Shown here: positions 24,234-33,807 of the stretch, piece after piece
How positions within the stretch are numbered: position 1 is the stretch's first letter
Layout of the letters: every line of letters begins with the position of its first letter
Source of the DNA: Lewinellaceae bacterium
GTDB taxonomy: Bacteria; Bacteroidota; Bacteroidia; Chitinophagales; Saprospiraceae
DNA length: 64,000 nucleotides
Direction of reading: 5' to 3'
NCBI GenBank assembly: GCA_020636025.1
Contig: JACJYQ010000005.1
Location: forward strand, 310,001 to 374,000
Position numbers and translations under genes: made by a program
The notes under the pieces: generated by a model
What the model was told of the DNA's origin: nothing
Databases searched by the model: none
The model's input: the letters and a program-made list of their open reading frames with translations, nothing else

Positions 24234-26720
24234 ATTCCCCGCTCGTTTCTCGGCAAGTTTCTGAAAGAAAGTATTGAGTTCGTCAATGGAATAGAAAAGT
24301 ACTTCCCGTGGTTTGGAACCTTCAGCCGGGCCAACAATACCCAGTCCTTCCAATTGATCCATAATCCGTCCGGCACGGTTGTATCCGAGCTTCATGCGGC
24401 GCTGGATCATACTGGTGGAGCCATGCTGGGTTTCTACGACCAATCGGGCTGCATCCTCCAGATTGTCATCCATTTCGGAAAGGCTGAATGATTTTCCGCC
24501 ATCGCTGCCTTCGCCATCCGGGTGGAATTCAGGCAGGAAGAATGGCTCGGAGAAGCCTTGTTGGTTGGCGATGAACTTAATTACATTTTCTACCTCTGGC
24601 GTATCCACAAAAGCGCTTTGGAGACGAATGATATCACCGCCAACAGAAAGAAGCATGTCTCCGCGACCTGTCAGCTGTTCGGCGCCTCCAGCATCAAGGA
24701 TGGTCCGGGAATCGACTTTGGAAGCTACTTTATATGCAACTCGAGCAGGGAAGTTGGCTTTAATCACACCCGTGATGATGTTCACAGAAGGACGCTGGGT
24801 GGCAATGATCAGGTGAATACCAACGGCACGAGCCAGCTGAGCCAAACGCCCAATAGGCAACTCCACCTCCTTACCAGCAGTCATGATCAGATCGGCAAAC
24901 TCATCAATGATCAACACAATGTAAGGCATGAATTTGTGCCCCTTGTTGGGGTTTAAGCGCCGGGCTACAAACTTCTCATTGTATTCAGAGATATTTCGGG
25001 TTTCAGCAGCTTTGAGCAGGTCATACCGGGTTTCCATCTCGATGATCAGGGAGTTCAGGGTATGCACCACTTTGGTGGTATCCGTAACAATTGGTTCTGT
25101 CTGATCTGGCAGGAACCCAAGGAAGTGATTCTCCAGATAAGCATAAGGGAATAGTTCTACCTTTTTAGGGTCAATCAGGATCAGTTTAACCTGAGACGGG
25201 TGCTTTTTATACAGCAGCGACATCAGTATCACATTGATACCTACAGACTTACCTTGTCCCGTAGCACCAGCCACCAGCAAGTGCGGCATTTTGGCCAGAT
25301 CGGCCACAAACACTTCGTTTTGGATGGTTTTACCAAGGGCAATGGGCAATTCCATTTTAGCCCTTTTGAAACGATCATCCTGGAGTACTTCACGGATGCC
25401 AACCGTTTGTCGCTTTTTATTTGGCACCTCAATACCGATGGTACCCTTCCCAGGGATAGGCGCAATGATACGAATGCCAAGTGCCGAAAGATTCAACGCG
25501 ATATCATCTTCCAGATTTTTAATTTTGGAGATGCGAATGCCTTTCGCTGGGATGATCTCGTACAACGTAACGGTCGGACCAATGGTAGCCTTGATCTTTT
25601 CAATTTCAATTTTGAAATACAGAAGCGTTTGAAGGATCTGATTTTTATTGGCCTCCAGTTCATCCCGGTCAATTTCCAATACCGAATTATCGTGTTCTAC
25701 CAATAATTGCAAATGCGGGTATTCGTAGTGAGATAACTCTAGCGTAGGATCATAAGGTTCGCTCAGATCGGGATTGTCTTCCTGAATTACAACGGTTGGT
25801 GGTTTATAGGCTTCTGCATCCTCAGGCGTACTCGGCGGCGGTGGAGTATTCACGATAATCTCCATATCGCTGTCGTCACCAGGCTTCAGCGTTTCCGGTT
25901 TTACCATCTCCTGTTTAGGAACATCGGAAAACAGAGCTGAACGCTGGCTGAGGTCAATGGATGCTGTTTCAGCGGGTTCCTCTATGGTCGAGGATTCAGT
26001 AGTCTCATCATCCTCATCGACACCAATGGCAACCGTGGCTTTTTTTCTTTCAAAACCATCCGCACTGCTTGCAGACTTGTTGGTAGCCGGGCGCCGTTTG
26101 CCAAAATTACCCTGCATCAGGTCTGCAAAAGCCTGCTTGGTTTCTTCCCAAAGTTTCTCCCAGGTAAAATCACTCAGGTCTGGATTGTTGGACCAAACAA
26201 AGGTGCCTACAACGGCAAAGATCATTAAAGCAAGAGTCCCTATAACCCCCAGGAAGTTCTGGATATACTCGCTAATGGCTTGCCCGAAAACCCCTCCCCA
26301 GGGGAATTCCAGACTTTGGAGAAAAAACGAACTCACTACCGATCCTATCACTATATAGATTACCGTGCGGTGAAAAATGTAGGTAATCTGTCCAAAGGGT
26401 GTTCGGCGTATCAGTGCCAGTCCGAATTTATAGAGTAGGTAAACAAAGCCATAGGAAGCAATACCAAAACCCCAGTAAATCACCGAATCGGCAGTAAACG
26501 CACCCAGGCGACCCAGCCAGTTATCCACCGGTAAATCCGCTTTAAACATTTCCCAGGAAGAACGGAATACAATATCGTGGTCGTTTTCCCAGGTGAAAAA
26601 GTAGGAAGTAAAGGCTATGAAACAATAAAATGAGAGGAACAGGCAAAAGATACCAAGCAACTTGGTGGTTCTTTCCTTGTCGAAATTCATACTCAATTGT
26701 CCTCGTTTTCTCTTTGCCAT
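24231..26720 (-). CDS. ftsK: DNA translocase FtsK
   Basis: 829-residue septal DNA pump that moves chromosome ends out of the closing division septum and activates dimer resolution. Four to five transmembrane helices lie within residues about 20-175. A low-complexity Pro/Glu/Asp-rich linker spans about 200-330. Then comes the RecA-like motor with Walker A GATGQGKS near 485-493 and Walker B VLIIDEFADL near 603-612. It ends with a gamma winged-helix domain that reads KOPS-type orientation sequences (STSMIQRRMKLGYNRAGRIM). Length and order are normal for the family. It has its own -7 promoter element at 26764-26771. The stop codon is shared with a palindromic array. Confidence 0.96.
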   Translation of the reverse strand: MAKRKRGQLSMNFDKERTTKLLGIFCLFLSFYCFIAFTSYFFTWENDHDIVFRSSWEMFKADLPVDNWLGRLGAFTADSVIYWGFGIASYGFVYLLYKFGLALIRRTPFGQITYIFHRTVIYIVIGSVVSSFFLQSLEFPWGGVFGQAISEYIQNFLGVIGTLALMIFAVVGTFVWSNNPDLSDFTWEKLWEETKQAFADLMQGNFGKRRPATNKSASSADGFERKKATVAIGVDEDDETTESSTIEEPAETASIDLSQRSALFSDVPKQEMVKPETLKPGDDSDMEIIVNTPPPPSTPEDAEAYKPPTVVIQEDNPDLSEPYDPTLELSHYEYPHLQLLVEHDNSVLEIDRDELEANKNQILQTLLYFKIEIEKIKATIGPTVTLYEIIPAKGIRISKIKNLEDDIALNLSALGIRIIAPIPGKGTIGIEVPNKKRQTVGIREVLQDDRFKRAKMELPIALGKTIQNEVFVADLAKMPHLLVAGATGQGKSVGINVILMSLLYKKHPSQVKLILIDPKKVELFPYAYLENHFLGFLPDQTEPIVTDTTKVVHTLNSLIIEMETRYDLLKAAETRNISEYNEKFVARRLNPNKGHKFMPYIVLIIDEFADLIMTAGKEVELPIGRLAQLARAVGIHLIIATQRPSVNIITGVIKANFPARVAYKVASKVDSRTILDAGGAEQLTGRGDMLLSVGGDIIRLQSAFVDTPEVENVIKFIANQQGFSEPFFLPEFHPDGEGSDGGKSFSLSEMDDNLEDAARLVVETQHGSTSMIQRRMKLGYNRAGRIMDQLEGLGIVGPAEGSKPREVLFYSIDELNTFFQKLAEKRAGN

Positions 26721-26763
26721 GCAGGAATGTCCCGGGGTTTGTTCGAAAAATTCAGTTGAGATG

Positions 26764-26771
26764 CAAAAGTA
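26764..26771 (-). promoter_or_regulatory. Putative -7 element (TACTTTTG) of ftsK
   Basis: Plus strand CAAAAGTA, an exact TAnnTTTG match about 44 nt before the ftsK start. No clear -33 TTG at the right distance. Confidence 0.45.
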
Positions 26772-26808
26772 ACTGGCAGAAGGGAAAAGCTGGACTTTTT
26801 GTAAGAAA

Positions 26809-28239
26809 TCAGCGTATTAACTTGGCTACCATCCATTTTGAACCCTTTTTTCTGGCTTTCAAAACGTATGCCCCTGAAGCCAGATCACCCGTCCAGAGTG
26901 GTTCCTTTCCCGTTATATTGGTTTTCTGCAGCAATCTGCCGGAACTGGAATACAACCTTACTTCTATGGTTTCGGTATCATCAATACCAGTGAAATAAAC
27001 CCATGAACCCGCCGGATTGGGATAAATACCAAGTGTGTTCTTAAATTTATCATCCTGACTTGTACTAACTGCATTGCTGAAGAGCCAGGTGTAAGCTGCC
27101 GGAAATTCTCTTGCCCAGAACCACTCGGCGTGTTGCCCGTCTGATGCGATGTGAACCTGTTTTTCCGAATTTGAAAAACCCGCGGCTGAAAGGGCATTAA
27201 TCACTTCCATCATATCATCCACCACATAATTGGTCTGGCTCCCATCGTTTTCTTCATCCGCGCCTGCCAGAAAATATACCCTGGCAGCACCTTGTTTGGG
27301 ATGACTGGCCACGTGGCTGGCCGCGTTGTTTCCGGAATACCAAAAGGCTGGACTGAATATTCCCGCTTTGGAAAAAATATCCTGACGCTCAGAAAACGCA
27401 TACATGGAAATGAGTCCACCCATGCTGCTTCCGGCAACGCCTGTTGTCAATCTCCCCGGTAGGGTCCGATAATAAAGGTCAATGTATGGTTTTAAGGTGT
27501 TGACTAAAAAATCCACGTATTCGTCACCCTGCCCTCCGGCATTGTACTGAGAATTCAGCCAGGGAGAATATTCATCAAGGCGGTATTGCCCTCCATTGTC
27601 AATTCCAACAACAATGCAGCCATAGTCTCCTTTGGAAAACAGCTGATTCAGGGATTCATCCACCTTCCATTCACCCGAAAAAGAAGTTTGTACGTTGAAG
27701 AGGTTTTGTGCATCCTGCATGTACAAAACCGGATAGTTTTTATTCGAGTTGGCGTAATCCGGAGGTAAATAAATCCACACCCGTCGAGTGCGGTTTAGTT
27801 CCGGAACCGAGAACATATTGTCCAGAATCTGCACATTAGCCGCAGCTGTGCCGGAGGGCCCGCCCTGACCTTCCCAGGAAAGAATGCTCAGGTTAATGGT
27901 TGCCGCTTGTCCGGTGTAGTTAAATACCCGGTCGGGTAAATAAGCGCCATTTGCATCTCCTTCAACAGTATCCCAGTTGCCACGGGTGAACTTAAATTTC
28001 AGCTCTCCAACCGGAGGATTTACCACGACCTGAAACAAGCCGCTACCAATAGGGGTGAGTACTTTCGAAGCATCCTTTGGGTCCCAGTTATTGAGTGTTC
28101 CTGTGAGATAAATACTGGAGCCTGGAGGTGTGTTACCGGGTATCGCTGTTACCCGTATGGTAAGTTGTGCCTTTCCGCTGAAAACAAAAACCAGTAAAAT
28201 CAAACCGGTTATGGAAAGACGAATTAGTGTTTTGTACAC
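26809..28239 (-). CDS. Secreted esterase of the enterochelin-esterase type with type IX sorting domain
   Basis: 476 residues from a GTG at 28237-28239. That start is chosen because it gives a clean signal peptide (VYKTLIRLSITGLILLVFVF then SGKAQ). The frame stays open upstream only because it runs antisense to the Gly-rich tail of the TPM gene. Residues about 27-125 form a starch-binding-like beta domain (IYLTGTLNNWDPKD, FKFTRGNWDTVEGD). About 140-375 is a putative esterase domain (RRVWIYLPPDYANSNKNYPV, YMQDAQNLF, nucleophile GSSMGG, late GQHAEWFW His). The end (YPNPAGSWVYF... MVAKLIR) is a type A sorting domain. It probably hydrolyses an ester at the cell surface; the substrate is unknown. 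It follows the TPM gene and may be cotranscribed. Confidence 0.85.
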   Translation of the reverse strand: MYKTLIRLSITGLILLVFVFSGKAQLTIRVTAIPGNTPPGSSIYLTGTLNNWDPKDASKVLTPIGSGLFQVVVNPPVGELKFKFTRGNWDTVEGDANGAYLPDRVFNYTGQAATINLSILSWEGQGGPSGTAAANVQILDNMFSVPELNRTRRVWIYLPPDYANSNKNYPVLYMQDAQNLFNVQTSFSGEWKVDESLNQLFSKGDYGCIVVGIDNGGQYRLDEYSPWLNSQYNAGGQGDEYVDFLVNTLKPYIDLYYRTLPGRLTTGVAGSSMGGLISMYAFSERQDIFSKAGIFSPAFWYSGNNAASHVASHPKQGAARVYFLAGADEENDGSQTNYVVDDMMEVINALSAAGFSNSEKQVHIASDGQHAEWFWAREFPAAYTWLFSNAVSTSQDDKFKNTLGIYPNPAGSWVYFTGIDDTETIEVRLYSSSGRLLQKTNITGKEPLWTGDLASGAYVLKARKKGSKWMVAKLIR

Positions 28240-28294
28240 TGTAAATTGAGTTTTTGAAAGTTTGAATTGAATAAGATTAATAAAGCGACAAGGC

Positions 28295-29134
28295 TTACCA
28301 GCCACCACCTGCTCCGCCACCTCCGAAGCTACCACCGCCAAATCCACCGCCGCCACCGAAGCCGCCGCCACCTCCAAATCCACCGCCACCAAAACCACCA
28401 CCGCCGGTCCATCCGCCGCCGCCTCTGCGAGGTCCATACCTTGTACTACCGTCATGGGTAATCCATTTGGCATTTTTCCTCAAACCATATACGATACCAC
28501 CTATGATAAAGAAAAAGAAAAAGGCAATCACAAGTAGAATAATAATCGCTTTCGTCTTGCTCATTGGTTCGGATTTTTCTACGGTAAATTCACCGGACAT
28601 AACCCGTATTATGTCATCCAATCCTGCATCTATTCCTTCATAATAGCGTTCACGGCGGAAATAGGGGATCATGGTATTTCTGACAATCCGCCCCGCCATA
28701 TTATCCGTCAATGCTCCTTCCGCACCATATCCCGTTGCAATGAAAACACCTCGCTCAGGTTGCTCGGTTTTAACGAGCATTACCACTCCGTTGTCCTTTC
28801 CTTTTTGACCCACACCCCAGCGGTTTCCCAACTCAAAAGCATAGGAAGACCGATCATAATCGCCGATGTCCGGACGGATCATAACCACAATTTGGGTACT
28901 GGTGCTGTCGTGATACGCGCGAAGCTTCTGCTCAAGTTGCATCATTTCTGATCGCGATAACCACGATGCATAATCATGGACATAAACAGCAGGCTCTGGT
29001 TTCGGAGGAAACAGGGCATCATCCGATTGGCCATGAACCGGAGTAAGCAGGAAGAGGAGGCCAACAATCAGGAGGAAAGATGGCAGCCCATTAAAAGGCA
29101 TCCGCCAAAACTTTTTCCTGCTGTGATCAACCAT
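28295..29134 (-). CDS. TPM domain membrane protein with Gly-rich tail (YgcG-like)
   Basis: 279 residues from the ATG at 29134, which overlaps the stop of the preceding gene by 8 bp and suggests translational coupling. Hydrophobic signal/anchor at about 8-27. The TPM domain spans about 45-180 (VHDYASWLSRSEMMQLEQKL, TQIVVMIRPDIGDYDRSSYA, GKDNGVVMLV). A transmembrane helix lies near 200-225 (KAIIILLVIAFFFFFIIGGI). The tail has about 45 residues of FGGGG repeats ending GGGAGGGW. Proteins of this shape are widespread and usually sit with LemA, as here. TPM domains have been linked to photosystem repair and to acid-phosphatase-like folds; the bacterial role is unsettled. Confidence 0.88.
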   Translation of the reverse strand: MVDHSRKKFWRMPFNGLPSFLLIVGLLFLLTPVHGQSDDALFPPKPEPAVYVHDYASWLSRSEMMQLEQKLRAYHDSTSTQIVVMIRPDIGDYDRSSYAFELGNRWGVGQKGKDNGVVMLVKTEQPERGVFIATGYGAEGALTDNMAGRIVRNTMIPYFRRERYYEGIDAGLDDIIRVMSGEFTVEKSEPMSKTKAIIILLVIAFFFFFIIGGIVYGLRKNAKWITHDGSTRYGPRRGGGGWTGGGGFGGGGFGGGGGFGGGGGFGGGSFGGGGAGGGW

Positions 29135-29555
29135 ATATAATCTCATCTGGAAGTTCATTTTCATTGTCTTTGTCATCAGCGGGGAAATACTCCCGTAACC
29201 TTTCTCCAATCAGGTCGATTGCCTGGCAAACGCCATTGGCAGCTTCATCTTTTTGTAAATGTTCCCACAAAAGATGTTTTTCCTGCTCCCAGAACTGAAA
29301 GCCTACCAGCTCATGTATCCCGGAATCCCCCCAAATGGCAAAGTGCCGGCTTTTTTCAGCCAGATAAATCAATACGGCGTTTCGGTTTTTCGTGTTGAAC
29401 ATGCCAAATAGCTGAAACACTTCTTCAGCTCGTTCAACCGGATGATCGCGGAAGCAAACATCTTCCACAAACAGACGAATCTCCCCGCTGGTTTTCCTTT
29501 CAGCCGTCTTAATAGCGGAGGTTATCCGCTGTTCTTCTTCTTTTGAAAAAAGCAT
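29127..29555 (-). CDS. TPM domain protein, soluble
   Basis: 142 residues with no signal peptide or membrane helix. It is almost entirely a TPM domain (ITSAIKTAERKTSGEIRLFV, NAVLIYLAEKSRHFAIWGDS, ERLREYFPADD). It is the middle gene of a lemA-TPM-TPM operon and overlaps the next gene by 8 bp. Paired soluble and membrane TPM proteins after LemA are a common Bacteroidota arrangement. They are thought to act together at the cytoplasmic membrane, but no biochemical role is agreed. Confidence 0.87.
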   Translation of the reverse strand: MLFSKEEEQRITSAIKTAERKTSGEIRLFVEDVCFRDHPVERAEEVFQLFGMFNTKNRNAVLIYLAEKSRHFAIWGDSGIHELVGFQFWEQEKHLLWEHLQKDEAANGVCQAIDLIGERLREYFPADDKDNENELPDEIIYG

Positions 29556-29645
29556 TGCTTATCTGTTTTCAGTACAGTTCAGATCAGTTTAGATTAACTA
29601 TTTCAACTCGCAGCATTAAAATCACCACGTCTTCAATTCAACGGA

Positions 29646-29691
29646 ATCAAAATCTGTGTAATCAAATTAATCTCCTTAAAATCTGTGATTA
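29646..29691. repeat. ACAGATT-word array at the lemA 3' end
   Basis: On the minus strand the lemA stop codon TAA runs directly into TCACAGATTTTAAGG and then TTACACAGATTTTGATT. These share words with the palindrome at 15830-15910. There is no mirrored arm here, and the next gene is co-directional. Confidence 0.6.
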
Positions 29692-30282
29692 AAACTGCAC
29701 GGTTGGCGCCTTCTCGCTTCCTTCCTGAGCCTGGAAATAGCCTTTTGGAGAGAATCCGAAAATACCTACCAGCAAATTGGTTGGGAAATGGCGGATATGA
29801 GAATTAAAGTCCTGAACCGATGTGTTGAAGTTTTTACGCTCCTGTGTAATGCGGTTTTCAGTACCTTCTAATTGATCTTGCAGACTCAGAAAATTCTCGT
29901 TTGCTTTCAGGTTCGGGTAAGCCTCTGCAACTGCCAGCAATTTGCCGAGTGCGCCGGTGAGTCCTTGTTGTGCCTGTTCATAACGTTGAATGGCTTCAGG
30001 TGTCAGGTTATTGGCATCAATTTTTACCTGGGTAGCGGAAGCTCGGGCCTGAATAACTGATTCCAGGGTTCCTCTTTCAAAATCGGCATATCCTTTTACC
30101 GTATTTACCAGATTCGGGATAAGGTCTGCACGGCGTTGGTATTGGTTTTCCACTTGTGACCAGGCAGCTTTTACGGCCTCGTCTTTTTTAACGGTAGAGT
30201 TATATGATCCACACATGCTGAAGAGAAGCATGGCACCAAGGGCAAGTAGAATTAATGGAAGGTATTTGCGAAAACTGGTCAT
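29689..30282 (-). CDS. lemA: LemA family lipoprotein
   Basis: 197 residues from the ATG at 30282. The frame opens further upstream, but this start gives a lipoprotein signal with Cys24 in LFSMC. The LemA signature is strong: AAWSQVENQYQRRADLIPNL then VNTVKGYADFE, followed by long helices (QVKIDANNLTPEAIQRYEQA, NRITQERKNFNTSVQDFN) and the end FPTNLLVGIFGFSPKGYFQA. It forms a coiled-coil helical bundle at the membrane. It is first gene of a lemA-TPM-TPM(-esterase) operon with a well-formed promoter at 30338-30371. The cellular role is not established for the family. Lipidation of LemA is common in Bacteroidota. Confidence 0.92.
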   Translation of the reverse strand: MTSFRKYLPLILLALGAMLLFSMCGSYNSTVKKDEAVKAAWSQVENQYQRRADLIPNLVNTVKGYADFERGTLESVIQARASATQVKIDANNLTPEAIQRYEQAQQGLTGALGKLLAVAEAYPNLKANENFLSLQDQLEGTENRITQERKNFNTSVQDFNSHIRHFPTNLLVGIFGFSPKGYFQAQEGSEKAPTVQF

Positions 30283-30337
30283 TTTTTCAATTTTGATATG
30301 GTTAATGTATGTTTTTGATTTAAAATCTGAATCGATA

Positions 30338-30371
30338 CAAAAATACGTTGAAACTCGGGTTTCTACCCAAA
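30338..30371 (-). promoter_or_regulatory. Bacteroidota-type promoter of the lemA operon
   Basis: On the minus strand TTTG (30371-30368) is followed after 22 bp by TATTTTTG (30345-30338). These match the -33 and -7 consensus, about 55 nt before the lemA start. Confidence 0.6.
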
Positions 30372-30374
30372 CCT

Positions 30375-31154
30375 TCATCGACGCATAGAGCCTGTTTGAC
30401 GACTACCGTTAAACTGAGCGATCAAAATACCGGCTGCCATGGCAGCATTCAGAGATTCTGCTCCCCCGTTAGGATGCCGTGGTATGCTCAGTTTTCTGTT
30501 GAGCATTTTTTCATGTTCTATTGATATACCAGCGCCCTCATTGCCTATTACCAATACCCCATTGGATGGCAGCGCAGAGTCGAAAACATTTTCACCATCC
30601 ATAAAAGCGCCCATCACCGGTAATTCCGGATGATCTGTCAGTAGATTCTGCAGGCTGATTTCCCAGGACCTCACCCTAAAAATGGCGCCCATACTGGCCT
30701 GTATTACTTTTGCATTAAAAATGTCGACGGTGTTGGGCGCACAATAAACGGCTGGAACACCAAACCAGTCGGCAAGTCTTAGAATGGTCCCAAGATTACC
30801 CGGATCCTGAATACCATCCAGATAAAGGCAAATATCCACAGCAGGCCAATGACAATCGGGCTCTTCCTCAGGTATCACGGCGACGGCCAGGACTTCATTT
30901 GGTGTATTAAGGTTTGAAATTTTGCCTAGTTCGGCTGTTGAAACAAGATTCAGTTTATCCGAGTGTGCCTTATTCAGATCCTTGTGCGTGTCAATCCATT
31001 TTTCAGTACCAAAAACTGCGTCAACCTCAATACCTGATTGCATCAAAAGTTCTGCAACCATTTTTTCACCTTCAACAACAAAGCGCTTGTGCTGCTGCCT
31101 GTATTTCTTCACAGCCAGCGATCGTATGAATTTGGATTGGTTGATGGATAACAT
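30375..31154 (-). CDS. TrmH/SpoU-family RNA 2'-O-methyltransferase
   Basis: 259 residues from the ATG at 31154. The open frame upstream has no start with family similarity. An N-terminal substrate-binding domain (SLAVKKYRQQHKRFVVEGEK) is followed by a SPOUT methyltransferase domain. Its three motifs are LDGIQDPGNLGTILR, LVIGNEGAGIS and the knot-forming end IPRHPNGGAESLNAAMAAGI. The enzyme uses S-adenosylmethionine to methylate the ribose 2'-OH of tRNA or rRNA; which RNA cannot be decided here. It is divergent from tamL, a neighbour pairing seen in other Bacteroidota. A -7 element lies at 31179-31186. Confidence 0.92.
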   Translation of the reverse strand: MLSINQSKFIRSLAVKKYRQQHKRFVVEGEKMVAELLMQSGIEVDAVFGTEKWIDTHKDLNKAHSDKLNLVSTAELGKISNLNTPNEVLAVAVIPEEEPDCHWPAVDICLYLDGIQDPGNLGTILRLADWFGVPAVYCAPNTVDIFNAKVIQASMGAIFRVRSWEISLQNLLTDHPELPVMGAFMDGENVFDSALPSNGVLVIGNEGAGISIEHEKMLNRKLSIPRHPNGGAESLNAAMAAGILIAQFNGSRQTGSMRR

Positions 31155-31178
31155 GCAGACCCGGTTACTAAAACGGCT

Positions 31179-31186
31179 CAAATGTA
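31179..31186 (-). promoter_or_regulatory. Putative -7 element (TACATTTG) of the RNA methyltransferase gene
   Basis: Plus strand CAAATGTA, an exact TAnnTTTG match 25 nt before the start codon at 31154, giving a very short leader. Confidence 0.45.
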
Positions 31187-31292
31187 AAGATTTTGACAAC
31201 GAAGTACCCGTTTGGAACGAAACTGGAATTTTTCGCGACTTTTGCAACCTTATTCTCCGAAAATTGATCATAGGTATTGTTGTCGTTCCTGT

Positions 31293-33635
31293 ATGAGATT
31301 TATCCTGAAAAATACTTTCCTGTTATTGCTGTTGACTTTAGTGTCCTGTAAAGTGACCAAACATCTGGATACGGAGAAAGGGGAACGTCTGCTGGTACGC
31401 AATTCACTTCAGGTTAAATCGGAAAAAGGACTTAGCCTCGGACGGAAAACTTCTCTATCCTATGAGCTGGCGCCGCTTTATCGGCAGAAACCCAATTCAA
31501 AGAGTTTCATTTTTTTCCACACCAGACTCTGGCTCTATTACAAGTACAGAAACAAGAAATCCAAATTCGCCAAATGGATCGTCTCCAAACAGGCCGAATC
31601 GCCTGCTATTTACGACTCCACACTTGCGTTCCGCACTGCCAATAATTTTAAAAACCAGATGCGCCAACGCGGGTATTTCCAGGCAGATTGTTCGTATGAG
31701 CCTGAATACTTAGGTGATAAAAAAGTGAGGGTGGTATACAATCTGGACCTTGGGCCTCAGTATACCATCAACCATGTTCGATATAAAAGCGAAGACAGCC
31801 TTGTGCTGCATATTGTAGACAGCCTGGCTCATGCCTCCAATTTGAGACCCGGAGCGCCTCTTGACGGTCAGCTTTTTGAAGCGGAAAAGCTTCGGATCAC
31901 CAATGATCTGAAAGAGCGGGGTTACGCTTATTTCATTCCTCAATTTGTAAATTTCACTGGAGACAGCACCGGAACCAAAGCCAATGTTACCGTGGACATT
32001 TTGCCTTTTACCGACTCCACGGAACACAAAAAGTATAAGATCGGTAAAGTAGAGGTTTATTCAGGTGTGGTGCCTGAGCTTACCGCGCTTCGTCGCGACA
32101 CCACCATAAACGGTGTGTATTTCGCGGCTGTTGAATCCAAGTTTTTTGTTCGTCCGGATCGCATTTACAAAACCATTGCCATTAAGCCGAACCATCTGTA
32201 TAAGCAAAGTGATTTTGACAAAACACTTCGAAACCTGAATAGTCTGGGAGTGTACCGGTTTGTGTCTGTCAGACCCGTTCAGGACAGCACAAAGGAAGGC
32301 GTAATGGATGTTTCTATTAACCTGTCGCCTAACAAGCGCTTTTCCATTGGTGGTGGATTCGACTTTAACTACAGCACCCTGAATGGGGGCTTGATCGGTA
32401 TTTCTCCATCCGCCAATATGCAAAACAGGAATTTATTCCGTGGCGCAGAGAGACTAAGTACGGTTGTCAATTACAACATCGAGTTCGACATTTCGGCCAA
32501 CCGGTTTATTTACGCCCAGGAGATCAAAATTCAGAATGAGCTGTCCTTCCCCAGGTTTTTCGATTATTTGGGCGTGTGGAAATTGATGCGGAATCTTCAT
32601 TTCGGCAAGAAGTACCTCATTCCGAAACAGTTCAGCGAGCAATTGAGGAACAGCGCACAGGTGCGTTTAACCATTAATTACGACTACCTGAATGTAACTG
32701 ATTTTTATCAGTATCACTTATTCAATACATCATTCGGATACAACTTGCGTCCCAACTCTCATAACCAATACAGCTGGGATCATATTGGACTGGATGTGTT
32801 GCGACCGCAATTCGACTCAACGCTTAATCCGAGCACCTTTTTGAGGTTAAGTTTTGACAATCAGCTGTTTACCAGTTTATTACTTCGCTCTTTCAATTAC
32901 AATTACAACAGCCGGGTGAACGGTTATGGCGAACGCTGGACCTATCGCCTTGGAACAGAACTTTCCGGATTGGAAGTACTCGCGGCCAACAGAGCCTGGG
33001 GAGCTGCTTTTGGCAAAGAGGATTGGAAAGTCGGAGATCTGTCCTTTTCCGAATTCGTTCGCTTGGATCAGGATGTGGTGTACACCCGGAACTTTACAGA
33101 AGATGTGGTGGGAGCAGTCCGAATTGGGGTTGGTGCGGCCATACCATTTGGCGATAGCAAAACGGTGCCGTATGTGAAACAGTTTTTTGTTGGAGGGCCG
33201 GCCAGTCTTCGCGCCTGGCGGATAAGGGAATTGGGTCCCGGAGGGTATTTAAAAATAGATCCTGATACCGGGAAACCAGATAAAACGCAACCGTATTTTC
33301 AGGCAGGTGATTTCCGTTTTGAATTTAACGGTGAACTTCGTTTCCCGATCTTTTCTTATTTGAAAGGAGCTGTTTTTGTAGACGGAGGAAATATCTGGAC
33401 GCTGAAAAATGATGTTGACAGACCGGGATCCCAATTGCGTTGGAATTCTTTTAAGAACATCGCCATAGGAACTGGTTTTGGTATCCGTGGCGACTTCGAT
33501 TATTTTATCATTCGCCTGGATTTTGGGTTGCCGGTGCGCACGCCATTTCTCGATCCAGAAACCAATTCTTACTGGGTACGCAATTACAAGATTGGCAGCT
33601 TTAATCCCAACCTGGCTGTTGGTTTACCTTTCTAA
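31293..33635 (+). CDS. tamL: TamL: lipidated TamA/BamA-family outer-membrane assembly protein
   Basis: 780 residues from the ATG at 31293. The signal MRFILKNTFLLLLLTLVSC puts a lipid on Cys19. A lipid anchor on an Omp85-family barrel is the distinguishing mark of the Bacteroidota TamL subgroup. Residues about 100-345 contain POTRA-type repeats (VRVVYNLDLGPQYTINHVRY, HKKYKIGKVEVYSG, GVYRFVSVRPVQD). From about 370 a 16-strand barrel follows with the lid motif region FFVGGPASLRAWRIRELGPG (the VRGF-like signature) and an aromatic final strand (FNPNLAVGLPF). It inserts outer-membrane proteins together with TamB. A tamB gene usually lies next to tamL but is absent here; a repeat-rich accessory patch follows instead. 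Confidence 0.9.
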   Translation: MRFILKNTFLLLLLTLVSCKVTKHLDTEKGERLLVRNSLQVKSEKGLSLGRKTSLSYELAPLYRQKPNSKSFIFFHTRLWLYYKYRNKKSKFAKWIVSKQAESPAIYDSTLAFRTANNFKNQMRQRGYFQADCSYEPEYLGDKKVRVVYNLDLGPQYTINHVRYKSEDSLVLHIVDSLAHASNLRPGAPLDGQLFEAEKLRITNDLKERGYAYFIPQFVNFTGDSTGTKANVTVDILPFTDSTEHKKYKIGKVEVYSGVVPELTALRRDTTINGVYFAAVESKFFVRPDRIYKTIAIKPNHLYKQSDFDKTLRNLNSLGVYRFVSVRPVQDSTKEGVMDVSINLSPNKRFSIGGGFDFNYSTLNGGLIGISPSANMQNRNLFRGAERLSTVVNYNIEFDISANRFIYAQEIKIQNELSFPRFFDYLGVWKLMRNLHFGKKYLIPKQFSEQLRNSAQVRLTINYDYLNVTDFYQYHLFNTSFGYNLRPNSHNQYSWDHIGLDVLRPQFDSTLNPSTFLRLSFDNQLFTSLLLRSFNYNYNSRVNGYGERWTYRLGTELSGLEVLAANRAWGAAFGKEDWKVGDLSFSEFVRLDQDVVYTRNFTEDVVGAVRIGVGAAIPFGDSKTVPYVKQFFVGGPASLRAWRIRELGPGGYLKIDPDTGKPDKTQPYFQAGDFRFEFNGELRFPIFSYLKGAVFVDGGNIWTLKNDVDRPGSQLRWNSFKNIAIGTGFGIRGDFDYFIIRLDFGLPVRTPFLDPETNSYWVRNYKIGSFNPNLAVGLPF

Positions 33636-33745
33636 ACTCTTCCTCCTTTCACCATTCGTCGTATTTCCGTAGACGTACAACAAGCAAACGGCAGGCGGAA
33701 TTAAGCGGAATTTATTGGTTAGGCACTCGCCCCGTTGTGGCTTAT

Positions 33746-33773
33746 GGTGTTGAAAAAAACACCAAACGCGGCG
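33746..33773 (+). repeat. 28-nt repeat core, copy A
   Basis: Starts GGTGTTGAAAAAAACACC. It is identical over 28 nt to 33976-34003 and 35096-35123. Here it is enclosed by ACTCGCC (33725-33731) / GGCGAGT (33770-33776), forming a larger hairpin 3' of tamL. Confidence 0.9.
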
Positions 33774-33807
33774 AGTAAAACCTTTTTCTGGTTATGCCGG
33801 TAAGGGT

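Noticed and set aside
28240..28473. N-terminal extension of the esterase frame
   Set aside because: It runs antisense to the Gly-rich tail of the TPM gene, which explains its Ala/Val repeats; a GTG start at 28239 gives a proper signal peptide.
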